Shown here: piece by piece, positions 46,480 through 58,374 of the stretch
Layout of the letters: each line of letters begins with the position of its first letter
Position numbering within the stretch: the first letter of the stretch is position 1
Position numbers and translations under genes: made by a program
Notes under the pieces: model-generated
The model's input: only the letters and a program-made list of their open reading frames with translations
Told to the model about the DNA's origin: nothing
The model's database searches: none
Assembly (NCBI GenBank): GCA_000469685.2
Contig: LS997564.1
Span: 42,931,740-42,995,739 of the forward strand
DNA length: 64,000 nt
Direction of reading: 5' to 3'
Source of the DNA: Haemonchus contortus
Lineage: Eukaryota; Nematoda; Chromadorea; Rhabditida; Trichostrongylidae

Positions 46480-47540
46480 CAATCCCGAATCAGCCAATAA
46501 GGCCGGCCGCCCAATCACCCAATACGACCGCCCGTCTTCATTGACTCGGCGTCGTGGCGTGGGATTGCCGCCCATTTCCTTTCCCTTTGGCTTGCTCCTT
46601 TTTATCTAGGATTGTATTTGTCTGCTTATTATTTTCGCGCATTAAAAGATAGATGTTCGTTACGGACTTCTCCAAAGGCTTTCTTAGGATTCATGCTGTC
46701 TTTTCCAGACAAACCGACGGCGCCGACCGTTTGCATCCACGAGTTTCCCCTATCGCAGTGGCGCTGACGGGTGCACACCAGGCAAATGCAGGTCGGAAAC
46801 ATTCCTTTGACTTCAATTGCCACAATACCCTACATTAGTGAAGAAAGATTATGTCCAGGTGTGCGTTCAAGGTGGACGATAGCAAGGACTCCGATGGGTC
46901 TTGTGCACGATCCACCAGGGATCTGTGAAAGGGCCACAGGTACAAGATTCCATACTGCTTCTTTTTATACCGTTTCAATTCGGTCCATTTCAGATCCACA
47001 AGGGCGATCGTGGCCCAAGTCGTTGGAAGAGGAGCACTACACGGACGGAAGGATCGTCAGGTTGTTTTTGTTTGTCCTGTCTGTCCATGTGTATGTCGTC
47101 CTCGTCCTGCATGCTACGTTCGCGTGCGTGTCTGTCCACGTCTGTCCGCGTCTTTGCCGTCCCGTCTTTCCCTGTGTGTGCAGTCCTTGTCCTGTATGCT
47201 ACGTCCGGGTGCGTGTCTGTCAGCGTCTGTCCGCGTCTATCCCTCTGTCCGTGCCTGTCCTTCCCCTTGTGAGTCTGTCCGTACCGTGTCCTTGTCTTCC
47301 CGTATCTGTCTGTGTTTGCCCGCCTGTGCCGCTCCGTTCGTCCATGTCCGTCCCTATCTGTCTGTCCGTCATCTGTCTGTCTGTGTCCATCTGTCTGTAT
47401 ATGTCCGTGTCTGTCTGCCTTTCCGTCTGTCCGCGTTCCTTTCATGTCTGTCTCTGCCTGTCTGTCTGTGCTCGTCTCTCCATCCCTCTGTCTGTATGTC
47501 TTCCGGTCCGTTAGCCCTTCTGTTCTTCCACTGTGTTCCC
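46480..47540 (+). repeat. Gene-like repeat family, copy 2, ending in a TGTC/TGTCCG minisatellite
   Basis: The promoter-proximal block (46480-46620) is followed by exon-like segments 46709-46791, 46859-46939 and from 46994. They are separated by gt...ag gaps of 67 and 54 bp with nematode-type acceptors (ttttccag, gtccag, tttcag). The last segment runs into a long degenerate ctgtctgtccgtg array (about 47060-47515), which generates spurious Cys/Val/Ser-rich ORFs. The inverted partner is at 50825-51905. Confidence 0.7.
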
Positions 47541-47984
47541 ATCGACAAAGTGGGCTTTCTGTCCGTAACAAAAAAAGTTGCTGCATTGGGAAAATGGGTG
47601 TTTTGGTCATAGTGGCACCTATCCCCGTTTTGCTCATTATGGGACGCCCAAGTTCAGTACCACACAAGTTTCGCTTCTGTCTTTATCTCATCTTCTCTTT
47701 TCCTGTTTCTCTTCAGTAGCTGGTAGAGGGCGGGAAAAACAGGGGAGAGTGTCACGGAGTGTAGTGTCTGTATGTTTGGAAAGCTAATCTCTGTATGATT
47801 GGAAAATCTGATAAGCAGGAAATGGGATAGGGAGGGATACTGGACGGATGGTTTCACCTCCACGATCGCCTCTTGCTTTTTGTTCGTTGGGTATGTGTGG
47901 AGAGGGTGTAGTTGTGGCGGAGGTAGGGGAGGGGTGGATGGGAAGAGTCCGGTGAATGGCTTCTCGAGTTAACTGCTGGCCATT

Positions 47985-48096
47985 CTGCTTAGCTTTATCC
48001 TCTTGCTCAATGACTGGGTATGGTTAAAGGGGCAGTTAGGGGGAACTGCCCCTCTAACCATACCCAGTCATTGAGCAAGAGGATAAAGCTAAGCAG
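47985..48096. repeat. Long near-perfect hairpin, 53-bp arms
   Basis: Arms 47985-48037 and 48044-48096 are inverted copies with one mismatch around a 6-nt spacer (aggggg). The flanks 'ctgctggccattctg' and 'gcagttagtgg' also echo each other. It is either a very recent inverted duplication or a cruciform-forming element. It contains no gene. Confidence 0.95.
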
Positions 48097-48199
48097 TTAG
48101 TGGGGAAAAAGAGTGGGAGTTATGTTGTGAAGATTTGGAGTTAGCATTTAGGACGGGTCATGATTCATAGGGGAATCCTCTTCGAAGTAGGTCCGAATC

Positions 48200-50815
48200 A
48201 GTCCGAATCTTCAATCTTACTCATGTACTCTTTCTCTTCCCTTTTCCTTTATCAGATGCACTTATTATTTTCCATTTTTGATGTTTTTTTTCAAGTTTCT
48301 GCTAGTTTTTTTGCTGCACGGGTTGTCTCAGAAGATTGGCGGGCTGCGAGCAAAGCTTCGGCCTAGGACGGGACGCGAACCCGTAGTTGTATGCGGGTAG
48401 CGTGCCGACAGAGGTCGTGTTTCGCTCACACTCGCCATTCTTGTGAGCCTAGTAGGCTAAGTGTTCTTCATTATGTCCTGTCTGTCTTGTCCTCAAATTC
48501 TTTTCCTCTTTACTCTTTTCATTTCTCTATTTCATTGTTCTCGTCACTGTCTGTTTATCCATCTTTGCCCATCTTTTCTCTTCAATTCGTTTTACTCTTT
48601 AAACTCTGTTATACTCTTCACTTCCTATAGTTTGCAATCTCTTGTTCTCTTCCCCTTCTTCCTGATCAATCGATAGGGCCATCCATATGATTGCATGAGA
48701 TTCCCGGGAGCCCCGAATCGATCGATTCGCTATGAAGGTGCTACAATGACATCAATCGTGATCCCAAAGCAGCACCTTTGCTTCATGGACAGGGGCGCCT
48801 ACATCGATGGAGATAGACAAGAGGAAGGGCAGATAGAGAGACCGGAAGATATGCAGGTAGAGGTACATGGAGAGGAGTGCACAGATGGATGGAGCAGAAA
48901 AGGACAGAGAAGAAAGTGGGCGGACTGAGAGGGAGACCGATACGGGCAAGTACAGGCGGACATGGTCACAGGTGGACGATGGCGGAGAGAGTAGGGGGAC
49001 TTGGACGAGCGGAGCTAGGCAGGGGAGGGTCGGCGCAGACAGAGACGGAGGAGGGGAGGAGGACACGGATGGATAGGTGAGGAGGGGGGGGATAGGTGCC
49101 AGTGCAAGGAGGGGGAGGATGGAAGCATAGGTGACCAGGCGGGCATAGAAGCTCCAATTGCTAGTGTACACGTTTACGCCCGCGTTCCTCTTCTCATTGT
49201 GATCTCCCCCTGTTCTCCTTCTTCTCGTGCCCACCCCCTCCTCCTGTGCCTGTTCGCCCGAGCCCTCCCCCTTCTTCCCGCATCTGTCCATTCCTGCCCC
49301 CCTGCAGCAGTACCACCCATCCCCTCCCTCCCTCTTCGCATCTGTCCGCCCTTGATTGTCTTCCTCTATGTCTCCATGTGACCATGCCCACATCCCTGCA
49401 ATCTGTCGTAGTCTGTCTATGTCCGCTCCTGTTCTGTTTGACTACCTCAGTCCTTCTGCCTGCCCCCGTCCGCGTTCCGTTTATCCCATCATCCAATCTG
49501 CCCTTCCATCTGTCTGTCTTCATGTATGTTGGTACTGCTGTCCAAAAAGGCACAGTGGACCCCAGGTACCCCATTTCTCTCTCTCCCTTTCTGGATTGTA
49601 ATTCCGTGAACAATCGATATTAGTCATTGCCTCAAAAATCGATTGCCTCAGGAACCATATTCCAGAGAGAAAGAGGGAGAAATAGTCCCAAGCACGGAGC
49701 GATGGAAACTAAAAAACGAGGAAACCAGAAGACAGAGAACTGAGCAGAAGTAATGGAGAAATTCAATGAAACAGAGATCTGAGAAAAAGGGTAAAAAGGG
49801 AAAGATGAAAAGAAGAAGAAAGGAAAAAAACAAAGAAACGAAAAGAAACTATTAAGCTAAAAGAGTCTTAAGAGAGCACTGCGGGAAGACAGAGCAGAGG
49901 GTTAAAAGGTCAAGCAGAGGTCGCTCCTGAAGGGAAATAAATGAGAAAAGGATAGAGGAGGTAGGAAGAGGAGACAGAAAATACAGAGGAACCCGACAAA
50001 CCCGGTCTTCAAAAAAAAAAAAAAAGAAAAAGAAGTAGAAAAATGAGGCGCCTGAAAGAGCAATACGAGATGACACTGAAGCAGAATAAGTTGGAGCAGA
50101 AAAAAACTTCTCAGACTGTGTTGGACTTCCTGTTTTTTCTTCCTATACCACAACTTTTTTCATCCTGACGGCAATGCAATCAAAATTGGGCATAAGAAAA
50201 ATAAACAGAAAATCAAGAGCAATTTGAGAAAAACAGGATCATTAAACATTTAAAATTACGGATATGAGAAAGGAGTGTAAGAAAAAGCTCAAGAGGATGT
50301 TGCAAAGGTCACTACTGGAAGGATAAAAGCAAGAAAAGGAATGAAAACCAACAAAGAAGGCCGGGAGGCGTAAGGCAGCAGGGAGATACAGAACAACCAA
50401 AAGAATCAGAACGTTTTCCTTTGTTCTGATCGATTCTGCTGTAGTCTCTTCCCTAGAGCTCCTGTTGGCCACTCCATGAGAAGAGACTGCAGCAGAACCG
50501 AACAGAACAAAGGATAGAAACTCTACGACCGAGTTTTTCTCCATTTTTTCATCCCAGTAGCAATGAAAAAAAGATTTGACATGAGAAGAAGAAATGGGAG
50601 ATGAAGAACAACTAAGGAAAAAAGAACTACGAAGACTTTGCAGTACGGCAAGAAAGAATTCTTAAAAGGCTGTTCAAAGTTGGATAAGACTGAGGGAAAG
50701 AAGATTAGCAAAGGAGGAATGTGTAAGGGGATGTGGGGGGGGGGGGGGGGGGGATGGGTGAGACCAAAGAGAGATATGATCAATTATACTTGAATCATCC
50801 CTAAGACAGTTGGAC
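48200..50815. repeat. Alternating long pyrimidine- and purine-rich blocks
   Basis: Strand composition switches repeatedly: T/C-rich about 48220-48660, A/G-rich 48790-49135, T/C-rich 49195-49600, A/G-rich 49640-50800. An A run (about 50010-50023) and a G run (about 50736-50753) are included. Open frames here are simple-sequence artefacts. Confidence 0.8.
48369..48445 (-). other. tRNA-like remnant
   Basis: On the minus strand a good T arm (ACGGG-TTCGCGT-CCCGT) and a B box are present, but the acceptor and anticodon arms do not fold. Probably a tRNA pseudogene or SINE head. Confidence 0.4.
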
Positions 50816-50824
50816 TAAGTCCCC

Positions 50825-51905
50825 TTTCTAACAGCAGTACCTGCATGGCCCATCAGACAGACTGATAGGACAGACTGGACGACGTACACGCAGACAGACA
50901 GGAAGAAGGACGCCACAGTCAAACATCCAGGAACTGACATCCACAGAACGCCGACAGACAGCAAGACAGGTAAGCACAGACACATGCAGACAAGTGGAGG
51001 AAGACAGAAGGACGAACAGAAACGACAGGAAGGACAGGGACAAACGGCACACAGGGAGGCACGCACAGACTGATACGGAGAGACAGGGACAAGGACGGAC
51101 AGGCACACAAAGATGGGGACAGGCACGGACAAAGGGCATAGACGCGGACAGACGTGGACAGATACGCACGTGGACGTAGCATGCAGGACGTGGACGACAC
51201 ACACAGGCACAGACGGGACAGCATACAGAGGGATAGACACGGACAGACGTGGACAGACACGTACGCGGACGTGGCATGCAAGACAAGGACCACACACACA
51301 AGGACAGACGAGACACAAAAAGACCTGAAGATCCATCGATCCGTCTGTAGCTCCTCTCGAATCGACTTGGGCCACGATCGCCCTTGTGGATCTGAAATGG
51401 ACCAAAGTGAGATGATATAGAAAGAAACTGCAAGAAATCTTGTACCTGTGGCCCTTCCTCGGATATCTGGTGGATCGTGGTCAGGACCCATCCAGTCGGT
51501 GGGGCCTCGCTATCGATCCACTCGAAACCCACACCTGTAATTTACCTTATTACACCACTATTGCACTATATTGTGGAAACAAAAGTGAAAGTTTCTGACC
51601 TGAATTGTCAGGTGTGCACCCGATGACGCCAGTGGAATCTCGTAGAAGCCGTCGGTCGGCGCCTTCAATTTACCTGAAAAAGACGTCATGAGTCCTGAGA
51701 GAGCCTATTAGGAACATCGTAACGAAGATCTGACGAATAATCCGTGAAAATGAAGCGAATACAATCCTAGATAGAGGAGAAATCAAAAGGGAAAGGTGAC
51801 GGATGACAACACCCATCGGCGTCGTGGAATCGATGAGGACGGGCGGCCGTATTGGGTGATTGGGCGGTCTTATTGACTGTTTCGGGATTGAACCACCCTC
51901 TAATC
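50825..51905 (-). repeat. Gene-like repeat family, copy 3 (inverted to copy 2)
   Basis: On the minus strand: upstream block (51905-51780), exon-like 51673-51600, 65-bp gt...ag gap, exon-like 51534-51446, gap, exon-like from 51391, then a GACA/GGACAGAC array (51340-50850). The second and third segments read open as GFEWIDSEAPPTGWVL and HKGDRGPSRFERSYRR. This is the best-preserved reading of the family. No known domain is recognised. Confidence 0.7.
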
Positions 51906-53452
51906 AATGTACTGTCGGGGAAATACTGTGGAAAATATTTCTACTCGTATGCTCAAATTATTGAAAAGCCCCTGAAGTTTACCTACCAAAAACATTTTTC
52001 AAAGAGTTTGCGTATGCTATCTCAAAAGCGAAACACAGTTAGCAAAATAGTTCCCGAAAAAGAAAAACGGGACCCTCAGCTGAAATATATAAAATAGCTG
52101 AATCATTATTTTGTCTGTGAATTACGTGTCCACTGTGTTTTATCGTAAGATTACTGTACAAAAAAGGTTCCCTCTGGTTTTATACTTCCGCAAAAGTTCG
52201 TCGTTTATCAGTTGCTAGAATAGCTAGTTGTCTTGGGTGATATTCGACGGGATTCTCACAATTCTAATTTTTTTACTCGGTGGTATAAGATGACTTGTGT
52301 AGTTACCGAATCTCCGCTCGAACCGTGGTGCATTTGAAACAAAATGATCACTCCACGACAAGAGCGACGTCGCGCGCGAAGGAATGTAGCAGAGTGAGGC
52401 CGATACAGCGCAGCGAGAACAAAAACAAAACAAGCAACGCTAGATCCACGCCGAAATAATAATCGCATATCGATAGAGCTGCATGAAGAGCGCTGGCACT
52501 GCAATACGAGGCAACTAGTCCGCGGCTGCAGCACGCTGCAAATCGATTACACAAAGCCGATTCAACCATCCATCTCCCAATATCTCCTCGATCATTCTTT
52601 GCACTGTGAACTTATCATTGTCACCCGTTCCCATTCATTCAATCCACAATCCCCCACGACGCCGAAGACCTATTCGATAATTTTTTTGAACACTGAAATA
52701 TCACAGATATTCTGACCGTCACTACAGTTTACCAACAAATATGCTCACCATCAATACAGTTTATTAAAACCCATCCACGTATTTTAAGGAAGATATCGAT
52801 GTTGGCAATGAAAACATACAACGTTGGAAGCCATTGAGAGGAGGAGTAAGAGCCCATTTGCCATTCATCATTTATGGGGAGCGAGAGAGGGAGGCACTGA
52901 CGATAAAACACACACACGCACACACGCTCCAACCGTTTATAGTAGTAGCGTTAAAGGGAATTACTAAGGAAGATCACAGATCGGTTATTGGTCGATGAGA
53001 GAATCCATCGAATCAATGGTTCCAATCAAAAACGAAAAATCAAGTCATGGTCAAAACGAACGTTAGTTCTACCGCTACAATATATGGGATAAACGGTTAG
53101 TCGTCGTCTATTTACAAGGGACAAGACCGAATTGTTGCGGCCGAAGTAAGCCATGACGAACTGCGGCCATGACGAATTTGGGTGGGTGGACAGGGGAGGC
53201 GGTCGTTTGGCGCGGGGGCGGGGGGTCGCGCCGCCCATTTGAGGCGGTTCGCGGGGTGGGCAACTCGTTCACATCGGGCGACCCTCTGTTTGTCCTCTCC
53301 AGCTGATAGAAGCGCGATCAATGACGCCGCTACTATTAGACGCCCAATAGCGGATTTGCTTGTATTCTGCCTACATACATCATCCATTTGCGCTTTGCGT
53401 GATTTTTTATTGCTTCTTGTCCCCTTTCTTCATGGATACTGCCCAAATATGT
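51906..53452. other. Mostly unannotatable; contains one repeat copy
   Basis: 52330-52610 is the inverted partner of 27565-27840. A CA run lies at 52908-52925 and a G/C-rich stretch at 53180-53290. No gene is recognised. Confidence 0.45.
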
Positions 53453-53782
53453 TAGGGAGCCGACGCGCGCTCTTAAGCCCGCTGCCTGCGACCAGATAAC
53501 TCGCCAGCGATGCCCCTGCGTCTCTGCCTACCTTCTAAACAGACAGATAGGCTTAACAGTATCCCATAGAAAGAAGCGGAAAAGTGGTCAATCTGTTTAT
53601 ACACGGCTGGCATATCTCCACACTTCACCTCTACAAACTGTGGAGCTCGAAATTAATCAGCTATTTCATTTAGTTAATCCATCGTGAAGAACGGATTTAC
53701 TCTATTAGAAATATGTGAACGTAACTCAGAATGTACAGGTGGAGGGTCGCATACTTACACTGGTCAAACGCCTTTGTTCTTC
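53453..53782 (+). repeat. Partial tandem copy of 54590-54914
   Basis: Nearly identical to 54590-54914 (one extra 'gaagcg'-type insertion and a few substitutions). The match stops exactly at 'gttcttcag', where this copy continues gacaaata and the other gtcgggga. Confidence 0.9.
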
Positions 53783-55811
53783 AGGACAAATAAAAACACA
53801 AGACAAACAAACAACACAAGTGAAGGCTGGTGTTGTTGCCAATAATTCGGCGAAATTCTTAAAAATTATCAAACGCTAAAGCCCTCCTAGCTGAAATCAG
53901 ATAACTTAGGCTATCTCCAACAGGATTGCTATTACTACACCTCCTCATCAAAGTGAGTCCCTCATGTTGTTCAGCAAGGCGGAATGCAAAAACATGAATC
54001 TTATGATTTCTATTCAAAAAATAGACACGAAGCTCACCACCTTAAAGTAGTTAGAAACGTCACTTATGGGTACAATGCTGCAGGAATTTCACGAAACATA
54101 CACCGATGACTGTACTTTTCCACTATAGAAATATTATCAGACCACTAGATGGGAACTGCGATGTTACCGCAGCAAAAGCCTACAGAGTTAGCCGTAGTAC
54201 CTTCAGGCACGAAGTTTTCACAAGAAAATGCAATTAGAGGGAGAGGGAACCCGCTCTTCTAATTCTGAGTTATATATATATATATTATATATATATATAT
54301 ATTTAGTTTAGTATTAGTTCTCTGCACTGAGCGTTATAGCGCAGAGAAGGCAGACTAGCCGACTACACGGTGGGTAAATTGAACGTCGAAACCTTACCTG
54401 ATCCCGGCTTATCACACAAATACATCGTTTTTGACTAGAACGTTAAGCTTCGTTTTTGACTTAAACTTTAAACAAATCGCCTAGAAGACAGAGACGCAGA
54501 GACACAACACGGAAAGGCTTGTTGCGGAACCATGACGAGCTTGGGTGGGTGGACAGCTAGTGAGCGTGGGGCTGCGTATCCACGGTTGTGTTAGGGAGCC
54601 GACGCGCACTCGTAAGCCCGCTGCCTGCGACCAGATAACTCGCCAGCGATGCCCCTGCGTCTCTGCCTACCTCCTAAACAGACAGATGGGCTTAACAGTA
54701 TCCCATAGAAAAAGTGGTCAATCTGTTTGTACACGGCTGGCATATCTCCACACTTCACCTCTACAAACTGTGGAGCTCGAAATTAATCAGCTATTTCATT
54801 TAGTTAATCCATCGTGAAGAACGGATTTACTCTATTAGAAATATGTGAACGTAACTCAGAATGAACAGGTGGAGGGTCGCATACTTACACTGGTCAAACG
54901 CCTTTGTTCTTCAGGTCGGGGATGGAATATCATTTGGTTAATAAAGCACTCCACAAAACATCTCTTATAGCGCCAGAATGGGGGCTTCGATGCCATGGTC
55001 AGATAGACCATGTCGAACGCTTATCTTCTGTGAGACCATAATCAACTCGGCCAAACTTCTAATCTCACCAGAGTTGGATTAAACTTACCACTGGGCTCGT
55101 TTTTTCGAAACTAGAGCGTCATGTTCGCTGATGTATCGACTGGATGCGTGGGTCCGTCCCTTCATCATTGACTGATTCAAAAAGTCATTTGGTTTGAATG
55201 AAACAACGAAATGAATCATGAATATCTTTGACTGCATAGACCTCTGAAGCAAATTCAGCCTAACTGAATTCTGAAATATTGCATTTGTAGGCTTACTTTT
55301 TTCTAAAGTAAATCTGTAAGTAACAGATTCGGAGCTGTCACTCATAATGCATCCCGTGTCTTCATCAAAGAGAGAATTTAAGAGTTCATCAATCCCTGCT
55401 AATTTCAACATTCTGTTGTAAAGTCATAACTACAGCTTGAACAATAACAACAAACTCCTAAGATTCTAACAGTTCAGTTTTGGGTAATATCGCTAAGAAA
55501 CAAAAAGCTCAACCAATGAGAGATGCGAAGCTACGAAACGTCAATCACAAAGCGACCGATCCCCTGAGAGCGTGGAGGATACAGCTTGAACTTCAGAAGC
55601 ACTACTGAAGCCACTGAGCAAACGTTCCCCAGTATCAATGAAAGATAAGCGGCGTGAATTTGAAACCCCTTTGATTGGCGGGAAAGTTTGTTCACTGCAC
55701 AGAACTGGGCACTCTCGTTCTGCTTCCCCGACGGGCATCAAGTTGTCAGTTTCATTCCTATTTTTTTCACGGGAGTTTTATTAGAGTTGCTGTCACTGTC
55801 GCGCTGAAGAT

Positions 55812-55847
55812 ATGTCTAACTTTGACGATGCTGTACTTTACTACCAG
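55812..55847 (+). CDS. Second copy of the 12-codon candidate first exon
   Basis: Identical reading MSNFDDAVLYYQ with a gtaaat donor. Here no retrotransposon interrupts the following intron, but no downstream exon was recognised. Confidence 0.25.
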
Positions 55848-56563
55848 GTAAATCTATAATTTCGAAGAGCAGATGTCATCATGAAATCAGCTAAGGAGTT
55901 ATTTTCAAATAAGTTGTGAACTGTTCAATAGATCGGGCATGCTAGTCTTTAATGGTTCATAATAACACACCAATGCGTTGCCAATTTAGTCACCGATTCA
56001 GTGAAAATATAGTTAGGCGGGGGGAGAGAGGTAGAGAGAGAAAGAGAAACGTCACTGAGCACCATTACACTATTATGAGCACTTGGAAAAATACTTGCAG
56101 AAAATCCTGGGACGTGGACTGGAAGTTCTCCAAACGCACGCCTAGAACTTAACCCGTGCGACTACCTCCTATTCACATCGCTGCAGCGTAAGTGGAATAA
56201 AAGCATTATGACGATAGCGACTACGTCGAAAATGACCTTCGAGCCTCTCTAGAAACCCCTATTTTTCACTCCGGGTTAGCGTTTGAGAAATAAATCTCTA
56301 GGCACAGCATCTACCGAAGTCATAGCAGTTAATCCTTATAAAAGCGTTTTCATAAATGAATGAAGTCCGGCGAGATTCATACTCGTTCTATCCCTACTCA
56401 TAAGATCATCATACACGCAATTAATGGCAGTTAAATGTGAAGGAATGTGGGGGTATACACCGAAAAACGAAATTGATCGCTAACCAACATAAGCTCCACT
56501 TCAATGTGAATGCGTGAAAATGAGGCAAGACAACAATGACAAATTATGTAGAGGAAGCATACT

Positions 56564-56714
56564 TCAAATATCAGCCAATGTGCATGTTTCCCATTCGGAT
56601 TCCGAAGCCACCGTCCAATTGGGACTCTGCCCTTCAGCGAGCCAATCGAAGTCATTCGGATGCATCCATGCTTCTCCCAGAGGTGCCTCAACACTTTTAT
56701 CGTTGAAGATGACT
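56564..56714 (-). pseudogene. Orphan copy of the last TBCC exon
   Basis: The 151-bp exon is preserved with its tattttag acceptor and TGA. At least one residue differs (CTLADI for CILADI). The other seven exons are absent nearby and the poly(A) signal is lost, so it cannot make TBCC on its own. Confidence 0.9.
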
Positions 56715-57090
56715 CTAAAATACAAATTTGAGAAGAATCTCAGCAGTGCAAAACAATAATCGTCCACGTCTTGGATCCCCAAAGGTAGTGGATGAGCGCA
56801 ACAGTCAAACCCAACAGATCCCTTCAAGGTGACCACTGAACTACCAAGGTAGTAGAGTGGACAATCCAGTGAGGAATTCAGCTAGCCGATGAACTGCTCA
56901 CCTGCTTTTGGCTTACGCCCCCGTTCTCGATAAAACAGACTGACTGGTAATAGAAAATTAATATTAGGTTGAGTAAAAAGTTTTGATCGACTATTCGTCC
57001 CTTTCTAGATTTCTTCGTAGGACCGCTCGGAAGTACTTCGTAATGGTTCATGGTAGACCGATCCCTAACCTGTATTTTTAGGGTGATATA

Positions 57091-57608
57091 CAGTAGCGCT
57101 CAAAAGTCTTCGGTGAAATGGCTCTTCAGCCGTAATTTTCAGTCGTAACTCCTTTCCTACTGGATCTAATCATGCGAAATTTCGATATGTGTACCATTGG
57201 TGTATTGTGAATATTTACCACTATTAACCTGCAATCTGATCATGTTCCAGATATTCCAAAGAGCATGAACGGCTGAAAATACAGATGATGGTCCCTCTAG
57301 AATCTCTTATCTTTTTGTCATGTTAAAAGTGTACGAGCGGTAATGCCCAACACAATAGATGATAAAATCGCACATAAGGTGCGAATAAGTGCAGACGTCA
57401 ACAACTTTACTTTTAGCGAAATCTACTACCGCAACAAACACCTTGCTCTGACTATGGATATTTAAGCTTAGCAGTCAAATAGTGCTGTTTAGGGTGAAAT
57501 ATGCTCTAGTTAAACATATCCAAATTTTGCGTGATTTGGTCTACTAAGAAAAAAGTTATGAGCGAAAAAGCGTCAAAGCATTTCACCGAAGACTTTTGAG
57601 CGCTACTG
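57091..57608. mobile_element. Tc1/mariner-type MITE with 30-bp perfect terminal inverted repeats
   Basis: Termini 57091-57120 and 57579-57608 are perfect inverted copies beginning CAGTAGCGCTCAAAAGTC. The element is flanked by TA on both sides (57089-57090, 57609-57610), as expected for the Tc1/mariner superfamily. The 518-bp body has no transposase ORF. Confidence 0.92.
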
Positions 57609-57779
57609 TATGAGCATTCCCTTGTAAGTGCTTCGCAAAAATGACTTCAAAACTGTGTCTGAGAACTATCGCCTTTCACGAATTACTGTAAGGGATGATC
57701 TACCGACGGCTGTCGCAAATATCTGTGGTGCATCCAGAAGAGTCATCGTATTTCAGCCCACGGGTGCCTCATGATGAAC

Positions 57780-58085
57780 CACCTTAAAGTCAAGCGGAGA
57801 AGTGGACTATGTCCGAGGAAGGTTTTACCGTCGTCGGTGAACATTCTCAGGAAAAGCTCTACTTTGGATAACTTACTGAGGGTTCCACCGTGACCATCGA
57901 GATTGACGCTTCTCAGCTACATAGTTTGGCCGACGTTGTTCGAAGGAAGCGTCCGCGGCGTGAAAATGTTTGCCTTTTTCACGACAGCGCTCAACCGCGT
58001 GTTGCGAAATTGTTTTGTCAGCAAATTGCCGAACTTGGAAAGCACTCACCTAACTGCTCCTCTCCCTACTGAGGCTTTACAGGAA
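57780..58085 (+). pseudogene. Decayed mariner transposase fragment
   Basis: GSTVTIEIDASQLHSLADVV, then VCLFHDSAQPRVAKL and QQIAELG, correspond to the C-terminal half of mariner transposases, including the region of the second catalytic aspartate (HDNARPH in active copies, here HDSAQPR). Upstream frames are broken. The MITE just 5' may have inserted into or beside this element. Confidence 0.75.
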
Positions 58086-58374
58086 CCATCGCTCTTGAGA
58101 GCTACATTCCTAGCTATAAGTGTTTATCTCTCCTCTCCACCCTACCGTGACGTTAGGGACGAGAAAGATGAGGGGTCGCTCCTCTAGCTGCATTTTTACC
58201 TCATCCTCTGACATGGCTTCTCGGCTCACAATGAATCCTACTTACTATAAAGCGCTTGTCCGTCGTGTGTCGTGTGTCGTTCTGTCTGTCTGTCTGTCTG
58301 TCACATGTCTGTCACGAAATTCCTTAGCTCCTTTAGATCTGCCTGGAGAGACCGGGCCAAGCGTGGCATGGGTG

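Larger units (their letters stand above)
53818..56878 (-). repeat. Inverted segmental duplication, arm 2 (no RTE insertion)
   Basis: Reverse complement of 28985-35292 without element B. Its private changes are an AT microsatellite insertion (about 54271-54302) with flanking sequence, a loss of about 110 bp near 54370, a nonsense change at 53861 in the last candidate exon, and deletion of the TBCC poly(A) signal. Confidence 0.92.

Noticed and set aside
46771..47612. Cys/Ser/Val-rich frames of 123 to 247 codons resembling secreted cysteine-rich proteins
   Set aside because: They come from a degenerate TGTCTGTCCG array open in all frames; the composition mirrors the repeat in each frame.
48752..49393. 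213-codon minus-strand frame
   Set aside because: Lies across a purine/pyrimidine tract switch; low-complexity Pro/Ser/Leu with no domain or splice context.
53182..53499. 105-codon plus-strand frame in the G/C-rich stretch
   Set aside because: No domain, no splice context, and its 3' part overlaps the start of the repeat at 53453.
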